This document shows positions 16,626 to 25,351 of a DNA stretch of 64,000 bases, piece after piece. The notes under the pieces were generated by a model. It did no database searches. It worked only from the letters and a program-made list of their open reading frames with translations, and had not been told where the DNA came from. Position 1 is the stretch's first letter. Each line of letters begins with the position of its first letter. The stretch covers positions 1 through 64,000 of the forward strand of contig JAUVAX010000002.1 in NCBI GenBank assembly GCA_030591685.1, in the 5' to 3' direction. The position numbers were made by a program, and so were the translations under genes. This stretch comes from Pseudobdellovibrionaceae bacterium (lineage in GTDB: Bacteria > Bdellovibrionota > Bdellovibrionia > Bdellovibrionales > UBA1609).

Positions 16626-19365
16626 AGCAAAAGGGTTCTTACTTATCGGTTTAGTTTTTTTGAGCTTAATGATTGCCGCTTGCAGCTTAGACATGGGTGA
16701 AGAGCCATTTGTAGCTAAAATTCCAAAAATTAATAGTGATATTTCATGTATTGATAATGTGGGCCTTAAGTTTGAAAAGTATTTTGAGGGAGAACTTGAC
16801 GCTAATGGGGTCATTGAGTTTTTTAACTGCGCTAAAAATGCAATGAAGACTTTTAAAGACCGAACAGACGGTCGAGACAGTGGGTCTTATACTCCAGAGG
16901 AGTTAAGGCAGTATTTATATAAGTTTTTTATTAAAAACAATACCATTTCAGACAAGCTTCTTGTGGAGGCCATGAAAGTAAAACAGACCATGGTTGGAGG
17001 AAGCCTTTATAAATTGACAAAGGACGAGTTGATACGTGGTATTGAGTTGTTAGATATTATAAAATCAAAAGCATTAATGGCCTTGCCCTACCTTGATATT
17101 TATACCTTTAAAAGGGCCAACCCTGCGAGCACGGCGGGAATAACAAAGAGAATCAATAAAGCTCTTGAGATATTACAAAACATAGCCGGTGACTTTGGCA
17201 AAGAACTTTTAAAAAATAAGCAATCCTATAGCTTTGAATCGTTTAAAGAATTTACACGTGAGTTTAGGCGTTTTTTAAATTGGGATAAGCATGATTATAC
17301 AAGTGAAAAGTTTCACAGCTTAGACAACTGGATTGAACTGGCAAAGTCTTTTAAAAACTTAGCTTTTAGTAGCAATGCTATGAAGGTTCAAGCCTCTGAG
17401 TGGCCTCCTTTTTTAAGCCAATCTATGGGTTGGTTTGGTATTGTATTAAGGTTTAAGTATACCGTTAGAAATTGGGACCTATTGATAGGTAAAGGGCTTT
17501 CAAACCTTAATTTATTTGTTGAAGAGTCGTTGTTGTTGTTAAAAAAATTGCTCATTCATAGAGAAAATCCCTATGTTGAATTTCACAATATTAATGTATT
17601 TGCTTATGCTTTAGAGAGACTGGAGTTAATGCCTTTTGATATTCAAGCTTCGACGATAGAGTCTATTATCCCAGAGTACATAAAAAGAGGATTTATTGAT
17701 ATTGACAAGCCCTTAAAGGAGAGAGTGGCAAAGGGTTTGAATTTAGAAGCGATTAATAATATTGAGTATGAATACAACTTATGGGCTTCAGTGCAAAATA
17801 TCTTGATTGAAAACAGAAACAAAGAGGGCAATGTTGAATTTCCAGCAAAGAACTTACTCGTAGATGTGAATGCTTGCGCAAACAAAAGGGTGCCGACAAG
17901 ATATGTGACAGCAGAGTGTGAGTTGGCAAGACTCATTGCTGAACGACCGATGTTTAAGGAGGGCTATAGTACGGCCTACCTTATACAGGGTAGTTTAATG
18001 GGGGATGGCTATAATTTTGTTAACTTATCAATGCTAAATGTGGTTCGTATTGCGGTACGAACTTTAATACTTACTTTCGGCAACTATGATACCGAGGCTG
18101 ACAGAAATAGAACCTTTAGCCAAAAAGGGGTCACCGAAGAGGAGCTTGAAAAGTTTTATGTCACGAGTAAACTTTTGGGTGTGGATCTTAAATTTATGGA
18201 CCCGATGGGTAAAAACGTAGGCCGAAGGTCTTTTAAAGAGGGCAAGCTTTTTACATATGCCGGCCGAGGCATTGGTAAAAACAACCCTGGTAGTTTAATT
18301 AACTATTCAGAGTTAACTCAGTTAGCGAGCTTATTATACTCTGGTGGTAACATTGGTACGACGGCCTTTGACCAGATGTTAGCGGAGGTTTGCCCTGACT
18401 CTGGAGTTTCTGATGTGTTTGGCGAGCCCACTATGTACTACACATGTTTTCAGAGGGAGTTTGGTGGTTATTTTAAACAGCAATTTCAAACCCTGCCGGG
18501 AATGAGTGAGTACTTAGGGCAAATGTCTATAATTGAGTACGACCAGTTTATTAAATTCTTTTACTTAAACTCTTTTGGGAAGCGCTTTGATAATGTCCAT
18601 GTGGAGTATTCTGATTTTACTTTTATGTTCACGATTATGCATTATATTGAAGCCACAATGACACATTTTGACTCTGAGCCCATGGATGGGGTCATTACTT
18701 TTTCTGAGGCCGACAAAGCCTTTCAGCGATTTAGGACCTTGTTTGAATCATTGGCGCCATCAACTCAAAAGGCTCAGGACTATTTAGTGGGGCAATTTGT
18801 TGGTATGACTCTTCAAACAAACAAAATTGTTAATCAGGCCTCGACAGCTATAGACAATACACTTAAAGACTTTACCGAGTTTTTTAATGAACTCTTTAAT
18901 ACTCAGTTTGGTGTAGTGAGCACAAAGGAATTTGACGCTTCAACTATGAACTTTCAACTTGAAAGCACGGAACCTTTAGTTCAAAAGGATATCGAAGTTT
19001 CGGATCAAAAATTATTAGACTTGAGTGAGGAAAGAAAACTCATAGAGGAGAATAAAGAAATCATTCAATCAAAGGGCTTTGAGGATGAAATGATAAAAGT
19101 GGGGTTCTTTTTAGCTTTGATTAATGGTGAAATGCCGGGGGCAACAAGAGTACTGTACGAAACTATTAGAAAAAAAATGGGTCTCGGGTATAGCTCAAAA
19201 ATTAAAAACCTTAAAGTGGATCGAAGAAAGTTAGTTCGAGTGTTTATGATGATTGTGAATTTTTTGACAAAAAATGGCTCTGATGAAGAGAACCCTCCGA
19301 CCAATGAGTGGCCCTACGAACCTCCTGTCGAACGAGATTTTCGTAACGAAGGGGCTAAAAAATAA
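16615..19365 (+). CDS. Large lipoprotein with EF-hand-like loops
   Basis: A 916-residue predicted lipoprotein: the signal ends in the lipobox MIAAC with Cys23 followed by Ser, which favours export to the outer membrane. EF-hand-like calcium loops are visible: DGRDSGSYTPEE (about 82-93) fits the Dx(R)DSGxYxxxE spacing, DANGVIEFF just before it could be its partner, and a degenerate MDGVITFSE occurs near residue 690. The remainder is helical without known motifs. It overlaps the upstream outer-membrane protein gene by 11 bases. The two products probably act together at the outer membrane; the role is unknown. Confidence 0.65.
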   Translation: MSFKAKGFLLIGLVFLSLMIAACSLDMGEEPFVAKIPKINSDISCIDNVGLKFEKYFEGELDANGVIEFFNCAKNAMKTFKDRTDGRDSGSYTPEELRQYLYKFFIKNNTISDKLLVEAMKVKQTMVGGSLYKLTKDELIRGIELLDIIKSKALMALPYLDIYTFKRANPASTAGITKRINKALEILQNIAGDFGKELLKNKQSYSFESFKEFTREFRRFLNWDKHDYTSEKFHSLDNWIELAKSFKNLAFSSNAMKVQASEWPPFLSQSMGWFGIVLRFKYTVRNWDLLIGKGLSNLNLFVEESLLLLKKLLIHRENPYVEFHNINVFAYALERLELMPFDIQASTIESIIPEYIKRGFIDIDKPLKERVAKGLNLEAINNIEYEYNLWASVQNILIENRNKEGNVEFPAKNLLVDVNACANKRVPTRYVTAECELARLIAERPMFKEGYSTAYLIQGSLMGDGYNFVNLSMLNVVRIAVRTLILTFGNYDTEADRNRTFSQKGVTEEELEKFYVTSKLLGVDLKFMDPMGKNVGRRSFKEGKLFTYAGRGIGKNNPGSLINYSELTQLASLLYSGGNIGTTAFDQMLAEVCPDSGVSDVFGEPTMYYTCFQREFGGYFKQQFQTLPGMSEYLGQMSIIEYDQFIKFFYLNSFGKRFDNVHVEYSDFTFMFTIMHYIEATMTHFDSEPMDGVITFSEADKAFQRFRTLFESLAPSTQKAQDYLVGQFVGMTLQTNKIVNQASTAIDNTLKDFTEFFNELFNTQFGVVSTKEFDASTMNFQLESTEPLVQKDIEVSDQKLLDLSEERKLIEENKEIIQSKGFEDEMIKVGFFLALINGEMPGATRVLYETIRKKMGLGYSSKIKNLKVDRRKLVRVFMMIVNFLTKNGSDEENPPTNEWPYEPPVERDFRNEGAKK

Positions 19366-19401
19366 TGAGGTGGCTTTTGAGCGCCTGTTTTTGGGGCCCC
19401 T

Positions 19402-19424
19402 ATTGGTCGTAATGAGCGACCAAT
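19402..19424 (+). repeat. Stable hairpin after the large lipoprotein gene
   Basis: ATTGGTCG (19402-19409) and CGACCAAT (19417-19424) are perfect complements around TAATGAG, 37 bases after the stop. No T run follows, so it could be an RNA 3-prime end stabiliser or a factor-dependent termination site rather than a classical terminator. Confidence 0.5.
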
Positions 19425-19629
19425 GTTTAGTCAGCTAAAAAAACTAGTAAAATCAAATAGTTAGATTTAATCTCCTATTGAGACAGTCTTGTCTGATGTG
19501 AACTCTAAACAGTAGACGGGGCTCATAGGATCTGAGGCGTATAAATTAAATGAGTGATTTCAGTCAGTTAGGCATTTCAAACATCGGCACAAGGCTTGCC
19601 TTAGAAGATAGGTAAGGAGACCGTTTAAT

Positions 19630-20268
19630 TTGAGAACAATAGCCGATTATAAAAGCATTATATTAGCCTACACCGTTGTGATTATGGCCTTCGTTATTCA
19701 GGCCTGTGGCCGTAACCTGTCCCCTGAGGAGCCGTGTAACTTTGTACAAACAAAGCAGCTGCAAAGAGTCTCGTGGGAGCATAATACGCCTGCAAAGCTC
19801 TATATAGACGAGTCAGTCCCAAGGGAGTATTGGGAAACCATACAAAAATCAGCAGAAGTTTGGAATACATTAGCCCGAAAGACGATTATTGAGGTCTACC
19901 CTAATAGCGGCAGAGCCTCAAATATGGAGGTGGCTGATAACCGATCTATCATATATATGAAAGAGGAGTGGGAGGCCAATAAACCAGAGGAACAGGCCAA
20001 AACTCAGGTGCGCTGGAGAGGGAGCCAAATTATGGAGGCCGATATTTTTTTAAACGGTGCCATTTATGACTTTTCAATTCTAGGTGACACTCCTGATGAC
20101 GGGGTTGATCTAGAGAGTTTAATGATCCATGAGATGGGTCATGTTTTGGGGTTGAATCATTTTAGTGACCCCGAAACAGTCATGTTTAAAACCCTTAAAA
20201 AGGGACAGGAGAGGCGAGACTTTTCAAAAAGCCATGAGGAGTACAACTCTTTAAAATGTGAGTATTGA
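19630..20268 (+). CDS. Metzincin-type metalloprotease lipoprotein
   Basis: A 212-residue lipoprotein: the signal ends at Cys26 (FVIQAC) followed by Gly. The zinc site HEMGHVLGLNH (167-177) is the metzincin HExxHxxGxxH motif, and Met185 in TVMF is placed as the Met-turn, so this is a matrixin-like (M10/M12-type) endopeptidase catalytic domain without a recognisable propeptide. The start is TTG at 19630; GGAG (19616-19619) lies 10 bases before it. It follows the barrel/lipoprotein pair by 264 bp, so separate transcription is likely. It probably cleaves envelope or external proteins; the substrate is unknown. Confidence 0.85.
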   Translation: MRTIADYKSIILAYTVVIMAFVIQACGRNLSPEEPCNFVQTKQLQRVSWEHNTPAKLYIDESVPREYWETIQKSAEVWNTLARKTIIEVYPNSGRASNMEVADNRSIIYMKEEWEANKPEEQAKTQVRWRGSQIMEADIFLNGAIYDFSILGDTPDDGVDLESLMIHEMGHVLGLNHFSDPETVMFKTLKKGQERRDFSKSHEEYNSLKCEY

Positions 20269-20350
20269 GCCTAAGGCAGGTTTAAAGTGACTCTGGAGCC
20301 TATGAGCGGCGAGTTAAATTTGTAAGATAATTTAAGTATTTAATTAACTC

Positions 20351-20366
20351 ATTCTATGGATAGAAT
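20351..20366. promoter_or_regulatory. Palindrome ATTCTAT-GG-ATAGAAT upstream of a small gene
   Basis: Two perfect 7-base arms separated by GG, 46 bases before the ATG at 20412. A plausible operator for a dimeric regulator; the regulator is not identified. Confidence 0.45.
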
Positions 20367-20411
20367 GTATAAACAACCAAACAAAAGGATTTTAGGTTGC
20401 AGGAGAAGAGC

Positions 20412-20666
20412 ATGAGAACAAAGGAACAACAAAACACCCCCTCGATAGCACCACTACAAAGTGTTCGTGAGCCTTTGATGATCCACCATCAAAAAAGAGA
20501 GTATATCGAAGTTCCAGGGTCCTCTTCTGCAGATGTTGATGTGCTGGCTCAATTTAAAGCCAACATAAAACAGCTCGCTGATTCTCAGGCCCGAATGGGG
20601 TTTATGCTCAAAGAAGTTGTAAGCCTCGGTGACCGATCACTTTTTGATACCGAAACGCACTCATAG
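20412..20666 (+). CDS. Small soluble protein of unknown function
   Basis: An 84-residue product without signal peptide or membrane helix. A polar, Gln/Pro-containing N-terminus is followed by a likely helix (about 48-75, DVLAQFKANIKQLADSQARM). Not recognised. The ATG at 20412 is chosen because AGGAG sits 7 bases before it; an in-frame TTG at 20397 would add five residues without a ribosome site. A perfect palindrome lies upstream. It could be an adaptor or DNA-associated protein, but nothing proves this. Confidence 0.5.
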   Translation: MRTKEQQNTPSIAPLQSVREPLMIHHQKREYIEVPGSSSADVDVLAQFKANIKQLADSQARMGFMLKEVVSLGDRSLFDTETHS

Positions 20667-20758
20667 TAATAACCTTAAAATATCATGGGCGAGCCCCTAA
20701 AAAATCAAATTAAAACTGCCTATTTCATGGCTCATTAAAAATGATGGTTATAAGCTTA

Positions 20759-22375
20759 TTATTTTTTAATGCTACTTGATACATGAAACCCAACTTTAAA
20801 GTCAGTATCAGGGCCTGAGGATCCAATTTTTGGTATGGAGATTTTTAACTTACCGTCCTCATAGTGGCGACTGATTAGTTTTTCACTCACTGGGGAGTCG
20901 AGTTTGATCTCTTCTCTAAAGGTCTCATAGTTGTTGGCACTGAGTGAGCGATTTTTTGTAGAGAGCTTTTCGCTGAAACTTCTCTTTGAGCTCACCATGA
21001 TTTTATTGCCCTTAACATTAACGCTAACATTGTCTTTTTCGTACTCTGGGATTTCGATTTCAAAAAAATAGGCTTTTGGTGACTCTGTAAGGGTGTTAGG
21101 GGTTGATTTAACAGAGTAAAAGGGGTCGTCTTTGGCCTCACTATGGGGGAAGAGCTCTTTAGTCATGGATTGCTTCTGCTCAACCGCTTTATGTATAAAT
21201 CGCTCTCGTTGACCTTTAAGGGACCCTGTAAAGACTTTGTCGTTTTCATTAAAAGATTTTTGATACTCTTGTTTTTGATGACTCAATGATTTTTTATAAG
21301 TCTTATCATTGTCGGCCATCTTTTTTTGATTTGTACTCTGTGCCTGTGCCTGCTGGTCGGCATGAGTCTTTCTTTGCTCTTTTAACTCATTGTTATTTCG
21401 AACCTGATTGTGTTCATATTTTTTTTGAAAATCTGTTTGTTGCCCACTTAATTTTGAGTCTCCGAGTTTGTGAGACCTCTTGATTTCTTCTCGGTACTGG
21501 GCCCTTATTTTTTTTAAGCTGCGGACATTTTTTTTATTCTCAGATTCAAATTGAGATTGGTGAGTTTTCTTTAAATCAGAAATATTGTGATCATTTTGTT
21601 GTTGCAAAAGAACCTCTTGTTCTTTTGTTTGATCCCTAAGCTTATTGAGGTCATAGTTTGACTTCTGTCTTTCAAGTTCCATATGCTTATTGCTAGACTG
21701 CTGAATAGTTTCAAGTTGAGATTTTGATTTTTGATTAGACTTAAGCAAAGTCTCATTATTAGTTTTTTGTTGTTTACTAATTTTAGCCTGATGAGACGTT
21801 GTCATGTCATTGAGTTCTTTATTTAAACTATTTTGAGTTTTCAGTTGTTCTTGTTGTGACTCTCTGTGTATTTTTCTGATATTAGTATTGTGACTCTCGC
21901 GGGTTTCTTTTTGTTTCTTAAGACTCTGTTTTTGGGCTTCAACAGTGTTCTCTTTGTAGGCACTTATTATTTTAGCCTCTCTTTTGCCGGTGACCTCTAT
22001 TTGATGATCTATATTTTTTTTAACAGTTTGGTAAGCCTCTTTTTGCTGGCGTATTTTACTAGCGTTGCCCTCTTTTAGATTATTGTGCTCGCGACGATTT
22101 TTAATATTCTCTTGAAATATTTTTGTGGACTGCTTCTCTTGAAGGTCTTTTATTTTTTCACGACTTTGACGGCTAATATGTGAAATGGCAGCATCGTTAG
22201 TTTCTTTGATTTTATGAATGCGCTCTTTATGCTGCCCTTTTATGTTTTTAATTTGATCTTCATTTTGTTCGACGAGTTGCTTTTTTTGTTTTTTATACTT
22301 GCTTTGCAAATCATGCAGCTCATTGCGGTTGTCTTGCATTTTTTGCTGAACGGGTGTGGACACTGTGCTCTCCAA
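20759..22375 (-). CDS. Long coiled-coil protein with a C-terminal alpha-crystallin (Hsp20) domain
   Basis: A 538-residue protein with no signal peptide. Residues 1 to about 395 are almost pure Lys/Glu/Gln/Asn-rich coiled coil with irregular repeats such as KIKETNDAAI, REHNNLKEG and KSLSHQKQEY. Residues about 430-525 match the alpha-crystallin domain: FFEIEIPEYEKDNVSVNVKGNKIMVSSKR, a central FREEIKLDSPV, and YEDGKLKISIPK. Small heat-shock proteins are normally 140-180 residues with short N arms, so this is a strongly enlarged fusion. A filament-tethered chaperone or cytoskeletal role is possible but unproven. Flanking genes give no functional hint. Confidence 0.75.
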   Translation of the reverse strand: MESTVSTPVQQKMQDNRNELHDLQSKYKKQKKQLVEQNEDQIKNIKGQHKERIHKIKETNDAAISHISRQSREKIKDLQEKQSTKIFQENIKNRREHNNLKEGNASKIRQQKEAYQTVKKNIDHQIEVTGKREAKIISAYKENTVEAQKQSLKKQKETRESHNTNIRKIHRESQQEQLKTQNSLNKELNDMTTSHQAKISKQQKTNNETLLKSNQKSKSQLETIQQSSNKHMELERQKSNYDLNKLRDQTKEQEVLLQQQNDHNISDLKKTHQSQFESENKKNVRSLKKIRAQYREEIKRSHKLGDSKLSGQQTDFQKKYEHNQVRNNNELKEQRKTHADQQAQAQSTNQKKMADNDKTYKKSLSHQKQEYQKSFNENDKVFTGSLKGQRERFIHKAVEQKQSMTKELFPHSEAKDDPFYSVKSTPNTLTESPKAYFFEIEIPEYEKDNVSVNVKGNKIMVSSKRSFSEKLSTKNRSLSANNYETFREEIKLDSPVSEKLISRHYEDGKLKISIPKIGSSGPDTDFKVGFHVSSSIKK

Positions 22376-22450
22376 GTAAAATGACCTTCTTTTTATTTTA
22401 CCAAAGAAAACCTCATTAATTAAATGTATCGATAGAGTCTTAAGATAATT

Positions 22451-22486
22451 GGACTTTAAAACTAGGCAAAAAATGCCCTAGAGTCC
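22451..22486 (-). repeat. Interrupted hairpin overlapping the 3-prime end of a small gene
   Basis: GGACT (22451-22455) pairs with AGTCC (22482-22486), and an inner CTAGGCA pairs with TGCC-CTAG with one bulged base. It covers the stop codon of the small exported protein gene. There is no T run on the minus strand, so it is a doubtful terminator. Confidence 0.35.
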
Positions 22487-22756
22487 GTTTATAGGCTTTA
22501 TTATGGGGTTCGGGTTGGGGCAGATTTTTTTATAGTAACTGGAGTTATTATAACAATTCCAGCTATCGACGAGTTGGATGGTCTCCCCAGTGTTGAGAGG
22601 GTAGTACTCAGGGTACTGAAGGTGGTCTAGGGTTGAGATGAAAGGTTTTTGGAGCTTTTTTTTATCGCTATTTATCAACAACTCATAGGCTCTGTAATCA
22701 GAAAAACCAAATTCAACACTAAAGGCCAGGGCGACTAATATTTTTAATATGAACAT
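22478..22756 (-). CDS. Small exported protein of unknown function
   Basis: A 92-residue product with a short signal-like N-terminus (FILKILVALAFSVEFGFS). The mature part is Tyr/Asn-rich, contains DSWNCYNNSSYYKKICPNPNP with two cysteines that could form a disulfide, and has no known motif. There is no clear ribosome site before the ATG, so confidence is limited. It lies between the coiled-coil/Hsp20 gene and the next small gene, on the same strand. Confidence 0.4.
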   Translation of the reverse strand: MFILKILVALAFSVEFGFSDYRAYELLINSDKKKLQKPFISTLDHLQYPEYYPLNTGETIQLVDSWNCYNNSSYYKKICPNPNPIIKPINGL

Positions 22757-22972
22757 AAGCTTTTATCGGTAGATTCATTTTTAATTTAAATTTGAAAGCC
22801 ATTATGCATAGTGGCGACTCAAGGGGCATTTTTTAATAGAACACGAGTGCATTGTTTTTTAAACTCTAAAGTATAATCAGTAATGAACCATAGAGAATGG
22901 GTAATTAGAAGTATCAAACGGGAGACTTTTTTAAAAACTAATAAGTTTCAGTCCTTAAGAAACGACAATTAA

Positions 22973-23281
22973 TTAATGCTCATAGTTTGAGGCCATAAGG
23001 ACTGTGTTGTCTACAATATGAAAGTAAGCCCGCAAAAGTAGTTCATAGGATTCTTGATCTAAAGAGGAGAGGAAAACTTTTTTTTCTGAAAAGGTGCTGT
23101 TTTCGATGAGTTTATTGAAGAGATCCTGGATTCGACCTATTTTATGGCCTTCAAAGAGGTTGAGCTCCTCAGTTGGGATTTTTAAAATATTAGCTATATG
23201 TTCGCGATCAAAGAGTAAGTGAATACCGTTTAATGACTGAGTCAGTAATAGTTCAATTTGTTTTAGGTGTTGCTCTTCCAT
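22973..23281 (-). CDS. Small soluble protein of unknown function
   Basis: A 102-residue helical, acidic protein without cysteines or export signal; not recognised. The regular heptad-like leucine spacing (KQIELLLTQSLNGIHLLF, then LFNKLIENSTFSEKKVFLSSLDQESYELLLRAYF) suggests a compact helical bundle. A 10-bp palindrome ATGTCGACAT (23321-23330) and a hairpin AGGCAT/ATGCCT (23342-23358) lie in the 155-bp divergent gap upstream, which it shares with the acidic protein gene. Confidence 0.55.
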   Translation of the reverse strand: MEEQHLKQIELLLTQSLNGIHLLFDREHIANILKIPTEELNLFEGHKIGRIQDLFNKLIENSTFSEKKVFLSSLDQESYELLLRAYFHIVDNTVLMASNYEH

Positions 23282-23382
23282 GGCCCCTAATTATATCGTC
23301 AATGATATTTTTTTGTTAAAATGTCGACATCTATTATTTTGAGGCATTAGTGATGCCTAGGGCAAGAGTATTTTGTAACTCG

Positions 23383-23412
23383 TTGACACAATTTGTCGTA
23401 GTTAAGTAGTAT
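23383..23412 (+). promoter_or_regulatory. Candidate sigma-70 promoter for the acidic duplicated protein
   Basis: A perfect -35 TTGACA (23383-23388) is followed after 18 bases by TAGTAT (23407-23412), 24 bases upstream of the ATG at 23437. The -35 is strong and the -10 is a four-of-six match. Confidence 0.5.
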
Positions 23413-23436
23413 GTAGAGGCATGGGGAGAGCTTAAA

Positions 23437-24267
23437 ATGGCAAAACCAACCATAAGTAAGAGTAAAATAGTCATTGATGCTGACAAGGGTTTAACTTTTA
23501 AGTCTGAAGATGAGTTATTTAAACACTTTAAGCCTGAAATTGATGGGCTTGAGGATCAATATTTTAAATGGAAGCGTAAGAATGATATTTTAGATGAGAG
23601 CTTTGACCAGTATGAGGGCTGTTTAGAGGAAACTCTAGAAGATCCCGATGAAATATGGCGAGATAATGAGCAACTCATAGACAAGCCAATCACTGTGTAC
23701 TTAAAAGTCTATGAAGATGAAGAGTCAGGCGAGGTGGAGTATTACATCGCCCTAACCTACTTAACTGAAGACATTCCAAGTTTTATATACTTACACTTTC
23801 CCACAAATGACCTAGACCTTGTGGAGCGTTATAGAGATGGTGAAATCGTATTCTCAAAAGCAATGAGTGATGCGCCAACAGGGGCCCTAGATGGGGATGC
23901 TCTCAGCGAGTCGGATGAGTTTGCTTTAGGCCTTTACGAGGCTATGCGAGTCCTTCAAAGCAGTACAGATATACCAGAGAGCGAGTATAGAGATTATGAA
24001 GACTACAGGGAGGAGACCGTAGAAGAGGCTGATGAAATTTGGCGTCGAGCCGACTCTATGGGCAACATGCTCGTCACTTTTATTAAGGATTTTTCTGAAG
24101 GTGAAGAGGGTGAACTTTTCTATTTAGCGGTAACTCTAGAGGACACCCCTTCAAACTCTCACGTATTGTTGTTTTCTTTTCCCACAACGGATAAGTCTCT
24201 AGTTGATAGGTATCGATCGGGTGAAAACCTACATGCTGAAGAAGTCGTTCAAGAGTCCAGTCATTAA
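23437..24267 (+). CDS. Acidic protein with two tandem copies of one domain
   Basis: A 276-residue, strongly acidic cytosolic protein that is an internal duplication. Copy 1 (about 57-138) and copy 2 (about 188-264) share YEDYREET.EEADEIWR, a run of beta strands with YYIAL/FYLAV, and end in FPT.D..LVDRYRSGE. The pattern, especially DEIW followed by short strands, resembles small barnase/RelE-like nuclease-fold (PBECR-type) domains, but I hold this weakly. It ends in a two-way hairpin with the convergent lipoprotein gene. No toxin or antitoxin partner is evident. Confidence 0.6.
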   Translation: MAKPTISKSKIVIDADKGLTFKSEDELFKHFKPEIDGLEDQYFKWKRKNDILDESFDQYEGCLEETLEDPDEIWRDNEQLIDKPITVYLKVYEDEESGEVEYYIALTYLTEDIPSFIYLHFPTNDLDLVERYRDGEIVFSKAMSDAPTGALDGDALSESDEFALGLYEAMRVLQSSTDIPESEYRDYEDYREETVEEADEIWRRADSMGNMLVTFIKDFSEGEEGELFYLAVTLEDTPSNSHVLLFSFPTTDKSLVDRYRSGENLHAEEVVQESSH

Positions 24268-24308
24268 TTAGTTTTTTTCGTATTTTAAGCGAATAAAAAC
24301 TAATTAAT
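24263..24308. terminator. Bidirectional hairpin containing the stop codons of both convergent genes
   Basis: Outer arms ATTAATTAGTTTTT (24263-24276) and AAAAACTAATTAAT (24295-24308) are perfectly complementary over 14 bp, and an inner TTCG/CGAA extends the stem. The plus-strand stop (24265-24267) and the minus-strand stop (24300-24302) lie in opposite arms. T-rich arms allow termination on both strands. Confidence 0.75.
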
Positions 24309-25094
24309 CATAGCATTACAAAATTGATTCATGTCTGTGTGGTACTGATCGTCAGAGGATCCACTTGAGGAAATGTTAAGTAAGGGATGTAATGAAATGA
24401 GCTCAGAAGTAAAATGTGTAGATTGATAAGTGAGTGGATTAGCATAAAAGGGAGTCAGTAAAAAATTAAGGCTCTCAATAGCCTGCCCACCAGCCGAGGG
24501 AAAGTGGCCTAGGTATACAGCTTGATCAGAGTTAGACAGATTGACTAAAGTTATAAAATAATCATTTGCAAAACTCTCAGGTGCTGTGCCAAATAAATTA
24601 CTCGCCTCGTTAATAGAGTTTAAATCAAGAGACGTATAGACTTTAGCATACTGTAAAGAGCTACTTTTGATGACCCCATTACTGCTTTCGCCTAAAAACA
24701 GGCCAGCATCAGCATTGGATTTTTTTTGAATTACAAATTGTTGAGCACTCGGAGATAAAACTTTAGTGTCGTTACATCTCTCATGCCACGTGTACATTTC
24801 TAAAAGCGAATCTCCTGAGATAACCCCCGCAGGTATTGAAGAGAGTTGAACTCTTAAGGCCGTATAATCGGGCTGTTGATTAATCGGGTCATAAAAAACA
24901 GCCACTTCGCCTGAAATAAACCCAGTAAACCCACTGCATAAGGCCTGAGGCGAGAGTTGTGAAACACGCTCCTTAATACATGAGCCTCCGTCGTCAGTAG
25001 AGGATAAAATTATACTGCGGTTTTCTTTACTGCTGCCACAAGAGGTGAGTAAAAAAAATGTAGATATAATTAAGTATAAATTTAAACTTTTCAT
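24300..25094 (-). CDS. Lipoprotein of unknown function
   Basis: About 264 residues. The signal peptide ends in the lipobox LLTSC followed by Gly. The start at 25094 is chosen because GGGGGT lies just before it and the lipoprotein signal begins there; the open frame extends 21 codons further upstream without such support. Mature part: low-charge, Ser-rich beta sandwich-like sequence with SADAGLFLGESSNGVIKSS-type strands and a Ser-rich loop near the end, plus cysteines that could form disulfides. No family recognised. The gene shares a terminator hairpin with the acidic protein gene. Confidence 0.6.
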   Translation of the reverse strand: MKSLNLYLIISTFFLLTSCGSSKENRSIILSSTDDGGSCIKERVSQLSPQALCSGFTGFISGEVAVFYDPINQQPDYTALRVQLSSIPAGVISGDSLLEMYTWHERCNDTKVLSPSAQQFVIQKKSNADAGLFLGESSNGVIKSSSLQYAKVYTSLDLNSINEASNLFGTAPESFANDYFITLVNLSNSDQAVYLGHFPSAGGQAIESLNFLLTPFYANPLTYQSTHFTSELISLHPLLNISSSGSSDDQYHTDMNQFCNAMIN

Positions 25095-25351
25095 TATGAC
25101 CCCCAATTGAAAAACCCTAAAGCTGTTACATCTTAAATAATGCAAGCAGGGTGCCAATTTATGCCGTTAATTATTTAGTAAAGCCATGTAATATCAGTAG
25201 TTTAAGATTTCTAAGGATGTATTAAAATGAGGCGGGTGTTAGATTATGGGTTAATATTTGTAAAATAAAGTAAAGTTGGTATACTTTTTTAGAGCTAACA
25301 TAATGACTTTATTGACCTTTAAAGAAAAGTGTAAATAACTTAGGCGGGTGT

